Assembly: GCA_964369665.1 (NCBI GenBank)
Contig: CAYJFS010000001.1
Location: 372,001 to 436,000, forward strand
Reading direction: 5' to 3'
Origin: Bilophila sp964369665
Lineage (GTDB): Bacteria > Desulfobacterota > Desulfovibrionia > Desulfovibrionales > Desulfovibrionaceae
DNA length: 64,000 nucleotides
Shown: piece after piece, positions 1 through 8,465 of the stretch
Layout of the letters: every line of letters begins with the position of its first letter
Numbering within the stretch: the stretch's first letter is position 1
The notes under the pieces: generated by a model
What the model was told of the DNA's origin: nothing
The model's input: the letters and a program-made list of their open reading frames with translations, nothing else
Databases searched by the model: none
Position numbers and translations under genes: made by a program

Positions 1-1
1 A

Positions 2-148
2 AAAGGTCTACCTGAAACAGAAAAAATTTACTCTAAAATTCTTAGTCTACCAATCCACCCAGGGCTTTCTACTAAAGACATACTCTACATTGCATCACAG
101 ATAAAAATAAAATTATCAACTTTGGAAAATACCTGTGAAATCTCATAA
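2..148 (+). CDS. DegT/DnrJ/EryC1-type sugar aminotransferase, C-terminal fragment
   Basis: The window opens inside a reading frame that runs to a TAA at 146-148. The visible 48 residues contain a 'SLPIHPGLSTKD' stretch, which resembles the conserved C-terminal end of PLP-dependent DegT/DnrJ/EryC1/StrS aminotransferases that transfer an amino group to nucleotide-linked keto sugars for LPS or glycan synthesis. The active-site lysine lies upstream of the window, so the family call rests on this tail only. The next gene starts 14 bases before the stop, which suggests translational coupling with a glycosyltransferase and fits a role in surface polysaccharide synthesis. Confidence 0.6.
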   Translation, partial: KGLPETEKIYSKILSLPIHPGLSTKDILYIASQIKIKLSTLENTCEIS

Positions 149-935
149 TACCACAACAATATTGAGTAAGCCTATAATTACTGGGCTTATCCTTACATAT
201 AATGGGGAACAGCTCATTGAAAAATGTATTAACTCATTACAATTCTGTGATCACATTATTATTGTTGATTCTTTTAGTTCAGATCAAACAGCTCATATTG
301 CTCAAAAGTATAATGTACAATTTATACAACACAGCTGGAAAGGACCTGTTTACCAATTTCAATATGCTCTTCAGCAAATCACAACTGAATGGGTCATAAC
401 TTTAGACCAAGATGAGATCTGTTCCAAACAACTAAAATACTCTATACAAAATGCGTTAAATAGTGTCTCACTAAAAACTTGTGGCTTTTATGTGTCTAGG
501 CAATCTTGGTATTATGACCGTTTCCTTAAACATAGTGGATGGTATCCTGACTATTTACTTCGTGTATTCCGTAAAAATGAAGTATATTTTTCACAACAAG
601 GTGCCCATGAAAAAATTCATCCACATGGTTTAACAAAAAAACTTCAAGGTAATATTTTTCACTATCCCTATAAAAATTTTTATCACCAGCTTGAAAAAAT
701 TAATACTTATGCCCAACAAGGGTCTTATACGTTTGAAAAAAAGGAAAAAACCGGAGGGCTTTGTAAAGCGCTACTGCATGGTTTAGGAGCATTTATAAAA
801 ATGTATATCATTAAACAAGGCTTCCTTGATGGAAAAGCTGGTTTAATTAATGCTATCCATGGGTTTTTTTATGCATTTACTAAATATATTAGAGTTAATG
901 AAGGTACTTGGGGGTTCCCATATGATCATCAATAG
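135..935 (+). CDS. Glycosyltransferase family 2, LPS core type (WaaE/KdtX-like)
   Basis: A 266-residue cytoplasmic protein with the GT-A fold start 'GLILTYNGEQLIEKC' (residues 17-31), an 'IIIVDSFSSDQT' strand (41-52), and the metal/nucleotide-binding acidic motif DQDE at residues 91-94. The arrangement matches GT2 enzymes such as WaaE/KdtX that add sugars to LPS inner core. The start is a GTG at 135 overlapping the preceding aminotransferase frame by 14 bases, so the two are probably one operon. The C-terminal part (about 200-250) is hydrophobic and may lie on the inner membrane face. The sugar donor and acceptor cannot be told from the sequence. Confidence 0.8.
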   Translation: MKSHNTTTILSKPIITGLILTYNGEQLIEKCINSLQFCDHIIIVDSFSSDQTAHIAQKYNVQFIQHSWKGPVYQFQYALQQITTEWVITLDQDEICSKQLKYSIQNALNSVSLKTCGFYVSRQSWYYDRFLKHSGWYPDYLLRVFRKNEVYFSQQGAHEKIHPHGLTKKLQGNIFHYPYKNFYHQLEKINTYAQQGSYTFEKKEKTGGLCKALLHGLGAFIKMYIIKQGFLDGKAGLINAIHGFFYAFTKYIRVNEGTWGFPYDHQ

Positions 936-955
936 CTTATTTATAGGAAAATTTT

Positions 956-1672
956 ATGACAACATCTAATTATCAAAGGATTTTGCTTAAACTTAGTGGT
1001 GAAGCACTTTCAGGAGATCAACAAACAGGTATCAACCCTGAAACAGTAACTAAACTCTGTGGAGAACTTACTGAAGTAGTAATGCTAGGTATTCAGATAG
1101 CTTTGGTTATAGGTGGTGGTAACATATTCAGAGGGCTATCAGCATCAGCAAAAGGCATGGATCGCTCCTCTGCTGACTATATGGGTATGCTTGCTACTGT
1201 ATTAAACGCACTAGCTATCCAAGATGTTCTTGAAAAAAAAGGCTACCCTACACGCGTACTCTCAGCTATAGCTATGCAAGAAGTATGTGAACCCTATATA
1301 AGAAGAAGAGCCATACGGCATCTTGAAAAAGGACGCGTTGTTATCTGTGCAGCAGGAACAGGTAATCCATACTTTACAACGGATACTGCAGCTGCTTTAC
1401 GATGTATGGAATTAAAATGTAATGCCATAATTAAAGCAACAAAGGTCAACGGCGTTTATGATAAAGATCCTATGAAACATACAAATGCTGAAATGTTTAA
1501 ACATTTAACTTATAAAGAAACCTTACTTCGTCAACTAAAAATAATGGATTCAACTGCAGTTACATTAGCACAAGAAAATAATGTTCCTATCATTGTTTGC
1601 AATATGTTTAATGGAAGTATTAAGAAAGCTGTTCTAGGTGAAAATCCAGGAACAACAGTTCAAGGAGCATAG
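956..1672 (+). CDS. pyrH: UMP kinase
   Basis: Phosphorylates UMP to UDP with ATP in pyrimidine nucleotide synthesis; cytoplasmic hexamer of the amino-acid kinase fold. The 238 residues are the usual length. KLSGEAL (12-18) and the glycine-rich GGGNIFRG (53-60) form the phosphate-binding loops, and GTGNPYFTTDTAAALR (134-149) is the diagnostic UMP kinase segment. A GGAAAA ribosome site sits just before the ATG. It is followed after 5 bases by frr; pyrH-frr-uppS-cdsA-dxr-rseP is a very common bacterial order, which supports both this call and an operon. Confidence 0.97.
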   Translation: MTTSNYQRILLKLSGEALSGDQQTGINPETVTKLCGELTEVVMLGIQIALVIGGGNIFRGLSASAKGMDRSSADYMGMLATVLNALAIQDVLEKKGYPTRVLSAIAMQEVCEPYIRRRAIRHLEKGRVVICAAGTGNPYFTTDTAAALRCMELKCNAIIKATKVNGVYDKDPMKHTNAEMFKHLTYKETLLRQLKIMDSTAVTLAQENNVPIIVCNMFNGSIKKAVLGENPGTTVQGA

Positions 1673-1677
1673 AAATT

Positions 1678-2241
1678 ATGGACAAAAACCTACTTATCAA
1701 AGATAGCGAAGATCGTATGAAAAAAACTTTAGTTGCTCTTGAAAAAGATTTTACAAAGCTCCGTACAGGTAGAGCATCAAGTGCTCTTATTGAAGACCTT
1801 AAAGTCGACTACTATAACACACCTACTCCTATACAACAGCTTGCTTCTATTACAATACCTGACAGTCGTAACATCACTATCCAACCTTGGGATAAAAATG
1901 CTTTTAATCTTATTGAAAAAGCTATACTTAAATCTGATCTCGGCCTTACACCTATTAATGATGGAAAAGTTATTAGAATTTCTCTTCCACCACTGACTGA
2001 AGATCGACGTAAAGAACTTGTAAAGGTAGCTCATAAATATAAAGAAGATACGAAAATTGCTATTAGAAATATTCGCCGAGATGTTAATGAACATCTAAAA
2101 AAACTTGAAAAAGATAAAACACTCTCAGAAGACGAGCTTAAACGAGCTATAGATGAAGTTCAAAAAATGACAGATCTATATAACAACAAAGCCGAAGAGT
2201 ACTGCCAACATAAAGAAAAAGAAATTTTAGAAATTTCTTAA
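1678..2241 (+). CDS. frr: Ribosome recycling factor
   Basis: Splits the post-termination ribosome together with EF-G. The 187 residues match the family length closely. The N-terminal helix carries 'FTKLRTGRASSALIEDL', the conserved RTGRAS signature of domain I, and the C-terminal half is the long charged three-helix bundle including 'RKELVKVAHKYKED'. The gene begins 5 bases after pyrH; its ribosome site (AAGGAG) lies within the last pyrH codons, indicating coupled translation. Nothing unusual is seen. Confidence 0.97.
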   Translation: MDKNLLIKDSEDRMKKTLVALEKDFTKLRTGRASSALIEDLKVDYYNTPTPIQQLASITIPDSRNITIQPWDKNAFNLIEKAILKSDLGLTPINDGKVIRISLPPLTEDRRKELVKVAHKYKEDTKIAIRNIRRDVNEHLKKLEKDKTLSEDELKRAIDEVQKMTDLYNNKAEEYCQHKEKEILEIS

Positions 2242-2339
2242 TATGAATCGGTTAAGAATTGATTTATACTAAAGACACATATTATACAGATATTGTGCTC
2301 ATTCATTAATCTTATTTTTATCTATGTAAAATAATCTTT

Positions 2340-3056
2340 ATGCTGAACTATCAATGTATTACCCACCCTAAACATATTGCTATTATAATGGATGGTAATG
2401 GTCGCTGGGCTCAAAAACGTAACCTTAAACGTACTGAAGGCCACAATGCTGGAATGGCTACTGCAAAAAATATTGTTATTGCATGTAAAAAACTTTGTAT
2501 ACCATATGTAACACTCTATGCATTTTCAAAAGAAAATTGGGGAAGGCCAAAAGAAGAAGTAAGTTTTCTTTTTTATCTTCTTACTTCATTCATAAAAGAA
2601 GAATTACATGCCTTAGAAAAAAATGATATTCGTCTTAACATTATTGGAGATACATTAGGACTTCCTCTTGCTGTAAAAAAAACATTACAACATGCTATAA
2701 AAAAAACAAAATATTGCCAAAGTATGGTTCTTAACTTAGCATTAAATTACTCTGGACGTTCTGAAATTTTACATGCTGTGAAAACGCTACTTTCTCAAAA
2801 AATTGCTTCTTCTGAACTAACTGAAGAACGTTTTCGTAAATATTTATATACAACTACACAACCAGATCCTGACTTAGTTATACGTACAAGTGGAGAAAGG
2901 CGTTTAAGTAACTACCTAACATTTCAAACAGTATATAGTGAACTCTTTTTTACAAACACACTATGGCCAGACTTTACTGAAAAAGAACTACATACCATTC
3001 TTAAAGAATATGGGAAGCGTAATCGAAGATTTGGACTCTTACAGGAGCAAATATAA
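2340..3056 (+). CDS. uppS: Undecaprenyl diphosphate synthase (cis-prenyltransferase)
   Basis: Adds isopentenyl units in cis configuration to farnesyl diphosphate to make C55-PP, the lipid carrier for peptidoglycan and O-antigen. Catalytic Asp18 is in 'IIMDGNGRWA', and RTSGE (182-186) followed by S190-N191 is the second diphosphate-binding signature. Length 238 is typical. There is a 98-base gap after frr and no convincing ribosome site before the ATG. The gene overlaps the following cdsA by one base. FPP for this enzyme would come from IspA encoded at about 25.7 kb in the same window. Confidence 0.96.
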   Translation: MLNYQCITHPKHIAIIMDGNGRWAQKRNLKRTEGHNAGMATAKNIVIACKKLCIPYVTLYAFSKENWGRPKEEVSFLFYLLTSFIKEELHALEKNDIRLNIIGDTLGLPLAVKKTLQHAIKKTKYCQSMVLNLALNYSGRSEILHAVKTLLSQKIASSELTEERFRKYLYTTTQPDPDLVIRTSGERRLSNYLTFQTVYSELFFTNTLWPDFTEKELHTILKEYGKRNRRFGLLQEQI

Positions 3057-3856
3057 TGTTAGAGAATAAACAAAACCTCCCAAGAATACTTACTGGTACT
3101 ACACTACTTAGTTTACTCTTTCTTATACTCATCCTTCCTAGTATCTATCTTTTTATATTAATGGTTATCTTTACAACGTTAGCTATGTGGGAATTCTATA
3201 CAATGTTTTGGCCTGATCATGAAGGTATTAGTAGAAAAATATTTGCATTAGTTATGGGTATTCTTATATTGACTACTGGATGGATCAAAGTAGAAGCTCT
3301 GACTCCAATTATTGGAATTTCTTTTATTTTGACAACAATATATACACTCATTACATGCCCACAAAGTACTGCTTTGTATTTCAAACAGATAGGCATACTC
3401 CTCTTTGGAATCTTTTACATTCCCGTATTACTTGTACCTATCTTTACTTGCTCAATATGGGAGCAATTTTTCCTAATCTGCCTTGTTACAATTTCTGATA
3501 CAACAGCATATTTTATTGGAGGCTCTTATGGTAAACATAAAATTTGGCCAAAAATTAGTCCTAAAAAAAGTATTGAAGGAAGTACTGCTGGGCTTTGTGC
3601 TTGTATTATTTTTACAATATGTATAGGCTTTATCTTTGGTAAAACATCAATACTTTCTTTTCTTATTCTAGCTATTATTCTTGGTATTATGGCACAACTT
3701 GGAGATTTTTTTGAATCATCACTAAAACGTGCTACACATTTAAAAGACTCTGGCAATATACTCCCAGGCCATGGAGGCATCCTAGATCGTGCAGACAGCA
3801 TACTCTTTGTTATTCCTACATATGTCTTACTAAAAAGTAGTATTCCATATTTTTAA
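3056..3856 (+). CDS. cdsA: Phosphatidate cytidylyltransferase (CDP-diacylglycerol synthase)
   Basis: Integral inner-membrane enzyme that converts phosphatidic acid and CTP to CDP-diacylglycerol, the branch point for all phospholipids. The 266 residues form about seven or eight hydrophobic helices. The family signature lies near the C-terminus: 'SLKRATHLKDSG' followed by 'PGHGGILDRADS' (about residues 220-248), with the HGG-x-x-DR core. It overlaps the uppS stop by one base and is followed after 41 bases by dxr. Confidence 0.95.
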   Translation: MLENKQNLPRILTGTTLLSLLFLILILPSIYLFILMVIFTTLAMWEFYTMFWPDHEGISRKIFALVMGILILTTGWIKVEALTPIIGISFILTTIYTLITCPQSTALYFKQIGILLFGIFYIPVLLVPIFTCSIWEQFFLICLVTISDTTAYFIGGSYGKHKIWPKISPKKSIEGSTAGLCACIIFTICIGFIFGKTSILSFLILAIILGIMAQLGDFFESSLKRATHLKDSGNILPGHGGILDRADSILFVIPTYVLLKSSIPYF

Positions 3857-3897
3857 TGACTAGTAGCTGCTATTAATTATTATATATTGTTTAAAAT

Positions 3898-5106
3898 ATG
3901 CTTAATTACATAACACAATTACCATCACACCAATGGGAAACAACATTTCCAAGAACGCTTTCTATACTTGGTTCAACAGGATCAATTGGTGTTAATGCTC
4001 TAAACGTTATAGAGTCTCACAGAAATTTATTCCATATTGTTGCATTAGGTGCTGGTAAAAATATTACTCTCCTTGCACAACAAGCATGTCAATGGAAACC
4101 CAAATACCTTGTTGTACAAGAAGAAGCATCGATAAAACACCTTAAATCTCTTCTTCCTTCTAAATACAAACCTTTTATTCTTTTTGGTTCAAAAGGCTAT
4201 TCAGAAATAGCTTCACTACCCGAAATTACAACAGTGCTTTCTGCACAGGTTGGTGCTGCTGGTTTACATGGTACCATTGCTGCATCACAATCAGGAAAAA
4301 TTATCTGTCTTGCCAATAAAGAAACTTTAGTATTAGCCGGTGATCTTATTCGATCTATATGCACACAATCTGGTGCTGTTATCTTACCTATTGACTCAGA
4401 ACATAATGCTATTTTTCAAGCTCTTTATAGCCGAAACCCAAAAACAATACATACTATTATCCTTACAGCATCTGGTGGACCATTTAAAAACAAAAAACTA
4501 GAATTTCTTAAATATGTAACACCTGAGCAAGCTGTTAATCATCCAAACTGGAAAATGGGTGCAAAAATTAGTATTGACTCTGCTACAATGATGAATAAAG
4601 GCCTTGAAATTATTGAAGCATACCACCTATATGGTATACCTTCAAAGCAAATAAAAACTATTGTTCATCCACAATCATATATTCATTCTTTTGTAGAATT
4701 TACTGATAACTCTCTTATGGCTCATTTAGGCACTGCCGATATGAGAATGCCTATAGCACACTGTTTAGCATGGCCACACTATCTTGATGTTGGAGTTAAA
4801 CCTTTCAATCTTTCAGAGATTGGATCCTTGACTTTTGAAGAACCTGATTTAGAATCTTTTCCATGTCTTACTCTAGCAAGACAAGCTCTAGAAGCTGGAA
4901 CAAGTGCACAGATTATTTTAAATGCAGCTAATGAAACTGCTGTTCATGCATTTCTTGAAAAACGTATCGGCTTTATGGATATTCCAAATTTAATTTCTAA
5001 AGCACTGGAAATACAGCATAAGGCAGACACGACTTCTCTTGAGGCAATAGAAGAACTTGACTTTTATACTAGAAAAACTGTTACAGAATGGTTAAAGGTA
5101 CATTAA
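3898..5106 (+). CDS. dxr: 1-deoxy-D-xylulose 5-phosphate reductoisomerase
   Basis: Second step of the MEP isoprenoid pathway: rearranges and reduces DXP to MEP with NADPH and a divalent metal; target of fosmidomycin. The NADPH loop GSTGSIG is at residues 25-31, LANKETLVLAG and PIDSEHNAIFQ form the metal and substrate site, and 'KISIDSATMMNKG' is the flexible substrate-binding region. The 402-residue length is normal. The ATG at 3898 lacks a clear ribosome site; the protein has about 20 residues before the Rossmann strand, so an internal start is possible. Its stop overlaps the rseP start by one base. Confidence 0.96.
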   Translation: MLNYITQLPSHQWETTFPRTLSILGSTGSIGVNALNVIESHRNLFHIVALGAGKNITLLAQQACQWKPKYLVVQEEASIKHLKSLLPSKYKPFILFGSKGYSEIASLPEITTVLSAQVGAAGLHGTIAASQSGKIICLANKETLVLAGDLIRSICTQSGAVILPIDSEHNAIFQALYSRNPKTIHTIILTASGGPFKNKKLEFLKYVTPEQAVNHPNWKMGAKISIDSATMMNKGLEIIEAYHLYGIPSKQIKTIVHPQSYIHSFVEFTDNSLMAHLGTADMRMPIAHCLAWPHYLDVGVKPFNLSEIGSLTFEEPDLESFPCLTLARQALEAGTSAQIILNAANETAVHAFLEKRIGFMDIPNLISKALEIQHKADTTSLEAIEELDFYTRKTVTEWLKVH

Positions 5107-6215
5107 TGGACATATTACAAACAATACTTTCACATTGGATTAATGCACTTACTGTATTACTTGTTCTTGGTGGTCTTATATTTTTTCATGAACTTGGTCA
5201 CTTTCTTATGGCACGGATGTTAGGTATTGGTGTTTGGACCTTTTCTCTAGGTTTTGGTCCTAGAATACTCAGTTTTCACAAAGGTAAAACAGAATATCGA
5301 CTATCCCTTATTCCTCTTGGTGGATATGTGTCGCTTGCAGGTGAAAGCGAAGAAGAAAAACCAGAAAAAATTGATCAACCAGATCCATTTTTACCAAAAG
5401 AAAAATTTATGCTTCGTCCTGCATGGCATCGACTACTTGTTGTTGTTGCAGGTCCTATAGCCAATATCATTCTTGCATTTTTTATTTATTGGGGCGTCTT
5501 ATGGACACAAGGCAATACCTTTCTTATACCTCAAATAGGTACTATTGCTCAAGACAGTCCAGCTGAGCATGCAGGTCTTCTTCCACAGGATATCATTACA
5601 CGTATCAATGGTCACATTATCCATCAATGGGAAGATATTGCTCAAAATATTGCTGAAAACAATGGTCAAAAAGTTATACTAACGATTGATCGAAATAACC
5701 AAATTTTTAATATCCAACTCACCCCAGAATCAAAAACACGCAAAAATATTTTTGGAGAAGAAGAACAGGCATGGCTCATTGGTATTACTTCCTCTGGAGC
5801 AACTACGACAACACCTTTAAATATTTTTCATGCTGCTACTGCTGGTATAAAAAAAACATGGTCTGCTATAAGCTTTACCTTTGAAAGTATTATTAAGCTG
5901 TTCCAAAATGTTGTTCCCTTAGATAACATTGGAGGACCTATCCTTATAGCACAAGTAGTAGGTCAACAAGCTAATGCAGGTCTTTTGCCTGTCTTGCTCT
6001 TAGCTGCACTTATCAGTATTAACCTTGCTATCCTAAATTTATTACCAATCCCAATACTTGATGGAGGACATATTGTCTTTCTTCTTATTGAAATGATTTT
6101 TCAAAGACCTGTTAGTATTTTTATAAAAACACTTTCTATGCGGATTGGCTTAATACTATTACTTGGTATCATGATATTTGCTACCTGGAATGATGTTATG
6201 AGACTCCTTTCATGA
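5106..6215 (+). CDS. rseP: RIP zinc metalloprotease, site-2 protease family
   Basis: Intramembrane metalloprotease that cleaves membrane-anchored anti-sigma factors and leftover signal peptides. The zinc motif HELGH is at residues 28-32 in the first helix, a PDZ domain lies in the middle (about 130-220, 'DSPAEHAGLLPQDIITRING'), and LDGGH at 318-322 supplies the third metal ligand. I place the start at the ATG at 5106, which overlaps the dxr stop by one base and has AAAGGT eight bases upstream; an in-frame ATG at 5088 inside dxr would add six residues. No anti-sigma substrate is encoded in this window. Confidence 0.94.
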   Translation: MDILQTILSHWINALTVLLVLGGLIFFHELGHFLMARMLGIGVWTFSLGFGPRILSFHKGKTEYRLSLIPLGGYVSLAGESEEEKPEKIDQPDPFLPKEKFMLRPAWHRLLVVVAGPIANIILAFFIYWGVLWTQGNTFLIPQIGTIAQDSPAEHAGLLPQDIITRINGHIIHQWEDIAQNIAENNGQKVILTIDRNNQIFNIQLTPESKTRKNIFGEEEQAWLIGITSSGATTTTPLNIFHAATAGIKKTWSAISFTFESIIKLFQNVVPLDNIGGPILIAQVVGQQANAGLLPVLLLAALISINLAILNLLPIPILDGGHIVFLLIEMIFQRPVSIFIKTLSMRIGLILLLGIMIFATWNDVMRLLS

Positions 6216-6937
6216 AAGGAGTTACACTTATTTTAGGTGCTATTGAAGGAACTATATATATTGTATTTGCTCAAAGTAACCAAATACTTTGTGCTCAAGA
6301 ATGGTATATAAAAACAAAAGGTACTGAACTCCTTACTTCACTACTACAGAGTACTCTAAAAAAACTTCAATGTATTCCTCAGGATATTTCTAGGATAGCT
6401 TGTATAGTTGGTCCAGGAAGCTTTACATCTCTAAGACTAATTTTAACTACAGCTGCTTCTATACGAAGAGTCCTTTCTATTCCTTTAGCACCTCTTAATT
6501 ATCTCCAAATTCTTGCATCAAGCATATCATTAACAACAGAAACTACTATCAGAGTACTTACTTGTGCATGTCATACAACCTTATATATGCAAGAATTCTA
6601 CTATGATCATCAAAAAAAAAACACAATAGCTATAACAAGCCCAAAAACTACAACACTTTTCGATGCTTGCTACACAAGTAAGCCAACATTATTTATAGGC
6701 TCAGGTATAACACAAAATAGTTTGTTTTTTTCTGAACAAGCTTTATCTAACCCACACATTATTCTTAATAAACAACATATAAACATCTCTTCACATACAC
6801 TTCTCCAAATTACACAAAATCTCCCTGATAAAGCTTGGGTATATAATGATCTTAAACCACTTTATCTTCATGAATGTGATGCCGTAAAAAATCAAACTAA
6901 GACTAAAAATAAAAAAGAATCATTATCTGCTATATAA
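6212..6937 (+). CDS. tsaB: tRNA threonylcarbamoyladenosine synthesis protein TsaB
   Basis: Partner of TsaD in making the t6A modification at position 37 of ANN-decoding tRNAs. The GPGSFTSLR stretch at residues 67-75 is the typical TsaB signature (usually GPGSFTGLR). The N-terminal 'LILGAIEGT' replaces the common 'LALDTS', so the protein is somewhat diverged, and the Lys-rich C-terminal tail looks low in complexity. It starts in an ATGA overlap with rseP, so the two are probably co-transcribed. No terminator is visible in the 190 AT-rich bases that follow. Confidence 0.85.
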   Translation: MKGVTLILGAIEGTIYIVFAQSNQILCAQEWYIKTKGTELLTSLLQSTLKKLQCIPQDISRIACIVGPGSFTSLRLILTTAASIRRVLSIPLAPLNYLQILASSISLTTETTIRVLTCACHTTLYMQEFYYDHQKKNTIAITSPKTTTLFDACYTSKPTLFIGSGITQNSLFFSEQALSNPHIILNKQHINISSHTLLQITQNLPDKAWVYNDLKPLYLHECDAVKNQTKTKNKKESLSAI

Positions 6938-7127
6938 TAGTAATTATCTAAATATAGTTTAAAAGATATAGAAAACTATCAAACTAGAGTATCATCAAAT
7001 AACAAACATTAAATAAATCTTAGGTAATTAAAAATAATTATACTTGTTTTACTTTTTACTCTCATATAATATATCTATTTAGCTGAACATAATGTATAAA
7101 CTCTAACCATATAAAAAACTTTAAAAT

Positions 7128-8177
7128 ATGAACCATACTGTTCTATCATTATTTAGTGGCTGTGGAGGCCTTGACCTTGGTATAGAAGGTGGATTTTTTG
7201 TCCATAAAGAATGTATCCATTCAAGTGGTAAAAAAGAATGGTTACTTCTACCTAAAAACAAATTTGAAGTTATTTTTGCAACAGATATTATGCCTCAAGC
7301 ACATGCTGTTTGGTCATCAAACTTCAAGGGTGAATTTCAACAAAAATCCATTGTAGATCTAGTTGCTGAAAAATATCCGTTTCCAAAAACAAACTTAATT
7401 ATAGGTGGTTTTCCTTGTCAAGACTTTTCTGTTGCAGGTAAACGTGAGGGCTTTACTGGTAAAAAAGGTTATTTATACCACTCTATGGTAGATGTCATTT
7501 CTTATGTTTCTCCTGAAGCTTTTATTGCTGAAAACGTTTATGGTCTCCTATATATTCCTGGTGCAAAAGAACAAATTATCTCCGATTTTGAAAGTGTAGG
7601 TTATCAAGTCTTTTCATATTTACTTTGTGCTCATGAATATGGTGTACCACAAACAAGAAAAAGAATATTTTTTATAGGTCTAAAAAAAGATGCACTTAAA
7701 CACACAGTATCTATTGATGATGTAAAACCTGTAAAAACACATGAACACCCTGTATCTCTTGATATAATTTTTCATGATCTTCTTGAACCTGAAGAATCTC
7801 AAGATAAAGAGCAACAACAATACTCAAAGTCAAAATTTTATGGTTTTAGATGGGAAGGCAATAGAGAAGTAAACCTTCTTAAGCCATCACCAACACTAAG
7901 AGCAAGTGGTGCTGAATTTAGAAGACTTTCAATTGTTCATGGTGGTAAACATGTTGAAGAACTATATGAAGGTAAAAAAGAACGACGTTTAACCGTCCGA
8001 GAGTGTGCAAGAATCCAAACTTTTCCCGACAACTTTAACTTAATGTTTAATAAAAAGGGTGAAAGTATTGTCTCTATGTCTGCAGCATACAGGCTACTTG
8101 GTAATGCTGTACCACCACTACTGGCATATCATGTAGCAAAAAAACTTAATGACGTATGGTTGGATATTTTTAAATAA
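7128..8177 (+). CDS. DNA (cytosine-5-)-methyltransferase, apparently orphan
   Basis: Transfers methyl from S-adenosylmethionine to C5 of cytosine in DNA. The 349 residues contain the full ordered motif set: I (LFSGCGGLDLG, 8-18), IV with nucleophile Cys97 in GGFPCQDFS, VI ENV at 135-137, VIII QTRKR at 175-179, IX (RRLTVRECARIQTFPD, 286-301) and X (LLGNAVPP, 323-330). The target-recognition region between VIII and IX is short. An unusual 30-residue insertion (about 23-52) separates motif I from the acidic motif II. No restriction endonuclease or second specificity gene lies beside it; it sits between tsaB and a convergent tRNA-Lys. The recognition sequence cannot be read from the protein. Confidence 0.93.
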   Translation: MNHTVLSLFSGCGGLDLGIEGGFFVHKECIHSSGKKEWLLLPKNKFEVIFATDIMPQAHAVWSSNFKGEFQQKSIVDLVAEKYPFPKTNLIIGGFPCQDFSVAGKREGFTGKKGYLYHSMVDVISYVSPEAFIAENVYGLLYIPGAKEQIISDFESVGYQVFSYLLCAHEYGVPQTRKRIFFIGLKKDALKHTVSIDDVKPVKTHEHPVSLDIIFHDLLEPEESQDKEQQQYSKSKFYGFRWEGNREVNLLKPSPTLRASGAEFRRLSIVHGGKHVEELYEGKKERRLTVRECARIQTFPDNFNLMFNKKGESIVSMSAAYRLLGNAVPPLLAYHVAKKLNDVWLDIFK

Positions 8178-8205
8178 AAACGGCTTACTCAAAAAAGTAA
8201 ACCGT
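8175..8205 (-). terminator. Rho-independent terminator after tRNA-Lys(TTT)
   Basis: Bases 8181-8189 (CGGCTTACT) pair with 8196-8204 (AGTAAACCG) in a nine-pair stem with one C-A mismatch and a six-base loop. Read on the minus strand, the stem is followed directly by five T residues (complement of 8176-8180). It lies six bases beyond the encoded CCA end of the tRNA and also closes the space after the convergent methyltransferase gene. Confidence 0.75.
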
Positions 8206-8210
8206 AAAAA

Positions 8211-8286
8211 TGGTGGGTCGTGCGGGGATCGAACCTGCGACTCTCTGCTTAAAAGGCAGATACTCTACCTACTGAGTTAACGACCC
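8211..8286 (-). tRNA. tRNA-Lys (anticodon TTT)
   Basis: Full cloverleaf on the minus strand: acceptor GGGTCGT pairs with ACGACCC, the D arm is AACTCAGTAGGTAGAG-like, the anticodon stem-loop is CTGCCTTTTAAGCAG with TTT anticodon, and the T arm carries GGTTCGATCC. The CCA end is encoded (TGG at 8211-8213 on the plus strand). Promoter and terminator are both visible, so it is a single-gene transcription unit. Confidence 0.96.
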
Positions 8287-8301
8287 TTAATGAATCTGGA
8301 T

Positions 8302-8330
8302 GTTATAGTGACTCTATCTAAACATGTCAA
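8302..8330 (-). promoter_or_regulatory. Sigma-70 type promoter for tRNA-Lys(TTT)
   Basis: On the minus strand a perfect TTGACA (8325-8330) is separated by 17 bases from TATAAC (8302-8307), a five-of-six match to the -10 consensus. The expected start point lies about 7 bases downstream, some ten bases before the tRNA 5' end. This is one of the two clearest promoters in the window. Confidence 0.8.
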
Positions 8331-8465
8331 TAATTTTTAAAATACAATACCAATAAAAAATACAAACAAATTCTATACATCAATATTTCTAGTTATTAGC
8401 ATACTTCATAAAAATGATCCTGCTAAATAACAAAGCTCCAACAATATCTTTAAAAGATATATTCT

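Noticed and set aside
1777..2094. 105-codon open frame on the minus strand inside frr
   Set aside because: Antisense to a well-conserved gene, low-complexity Phe/Ser/Asn composition typical of the reverse of AT-rich coding DNA.
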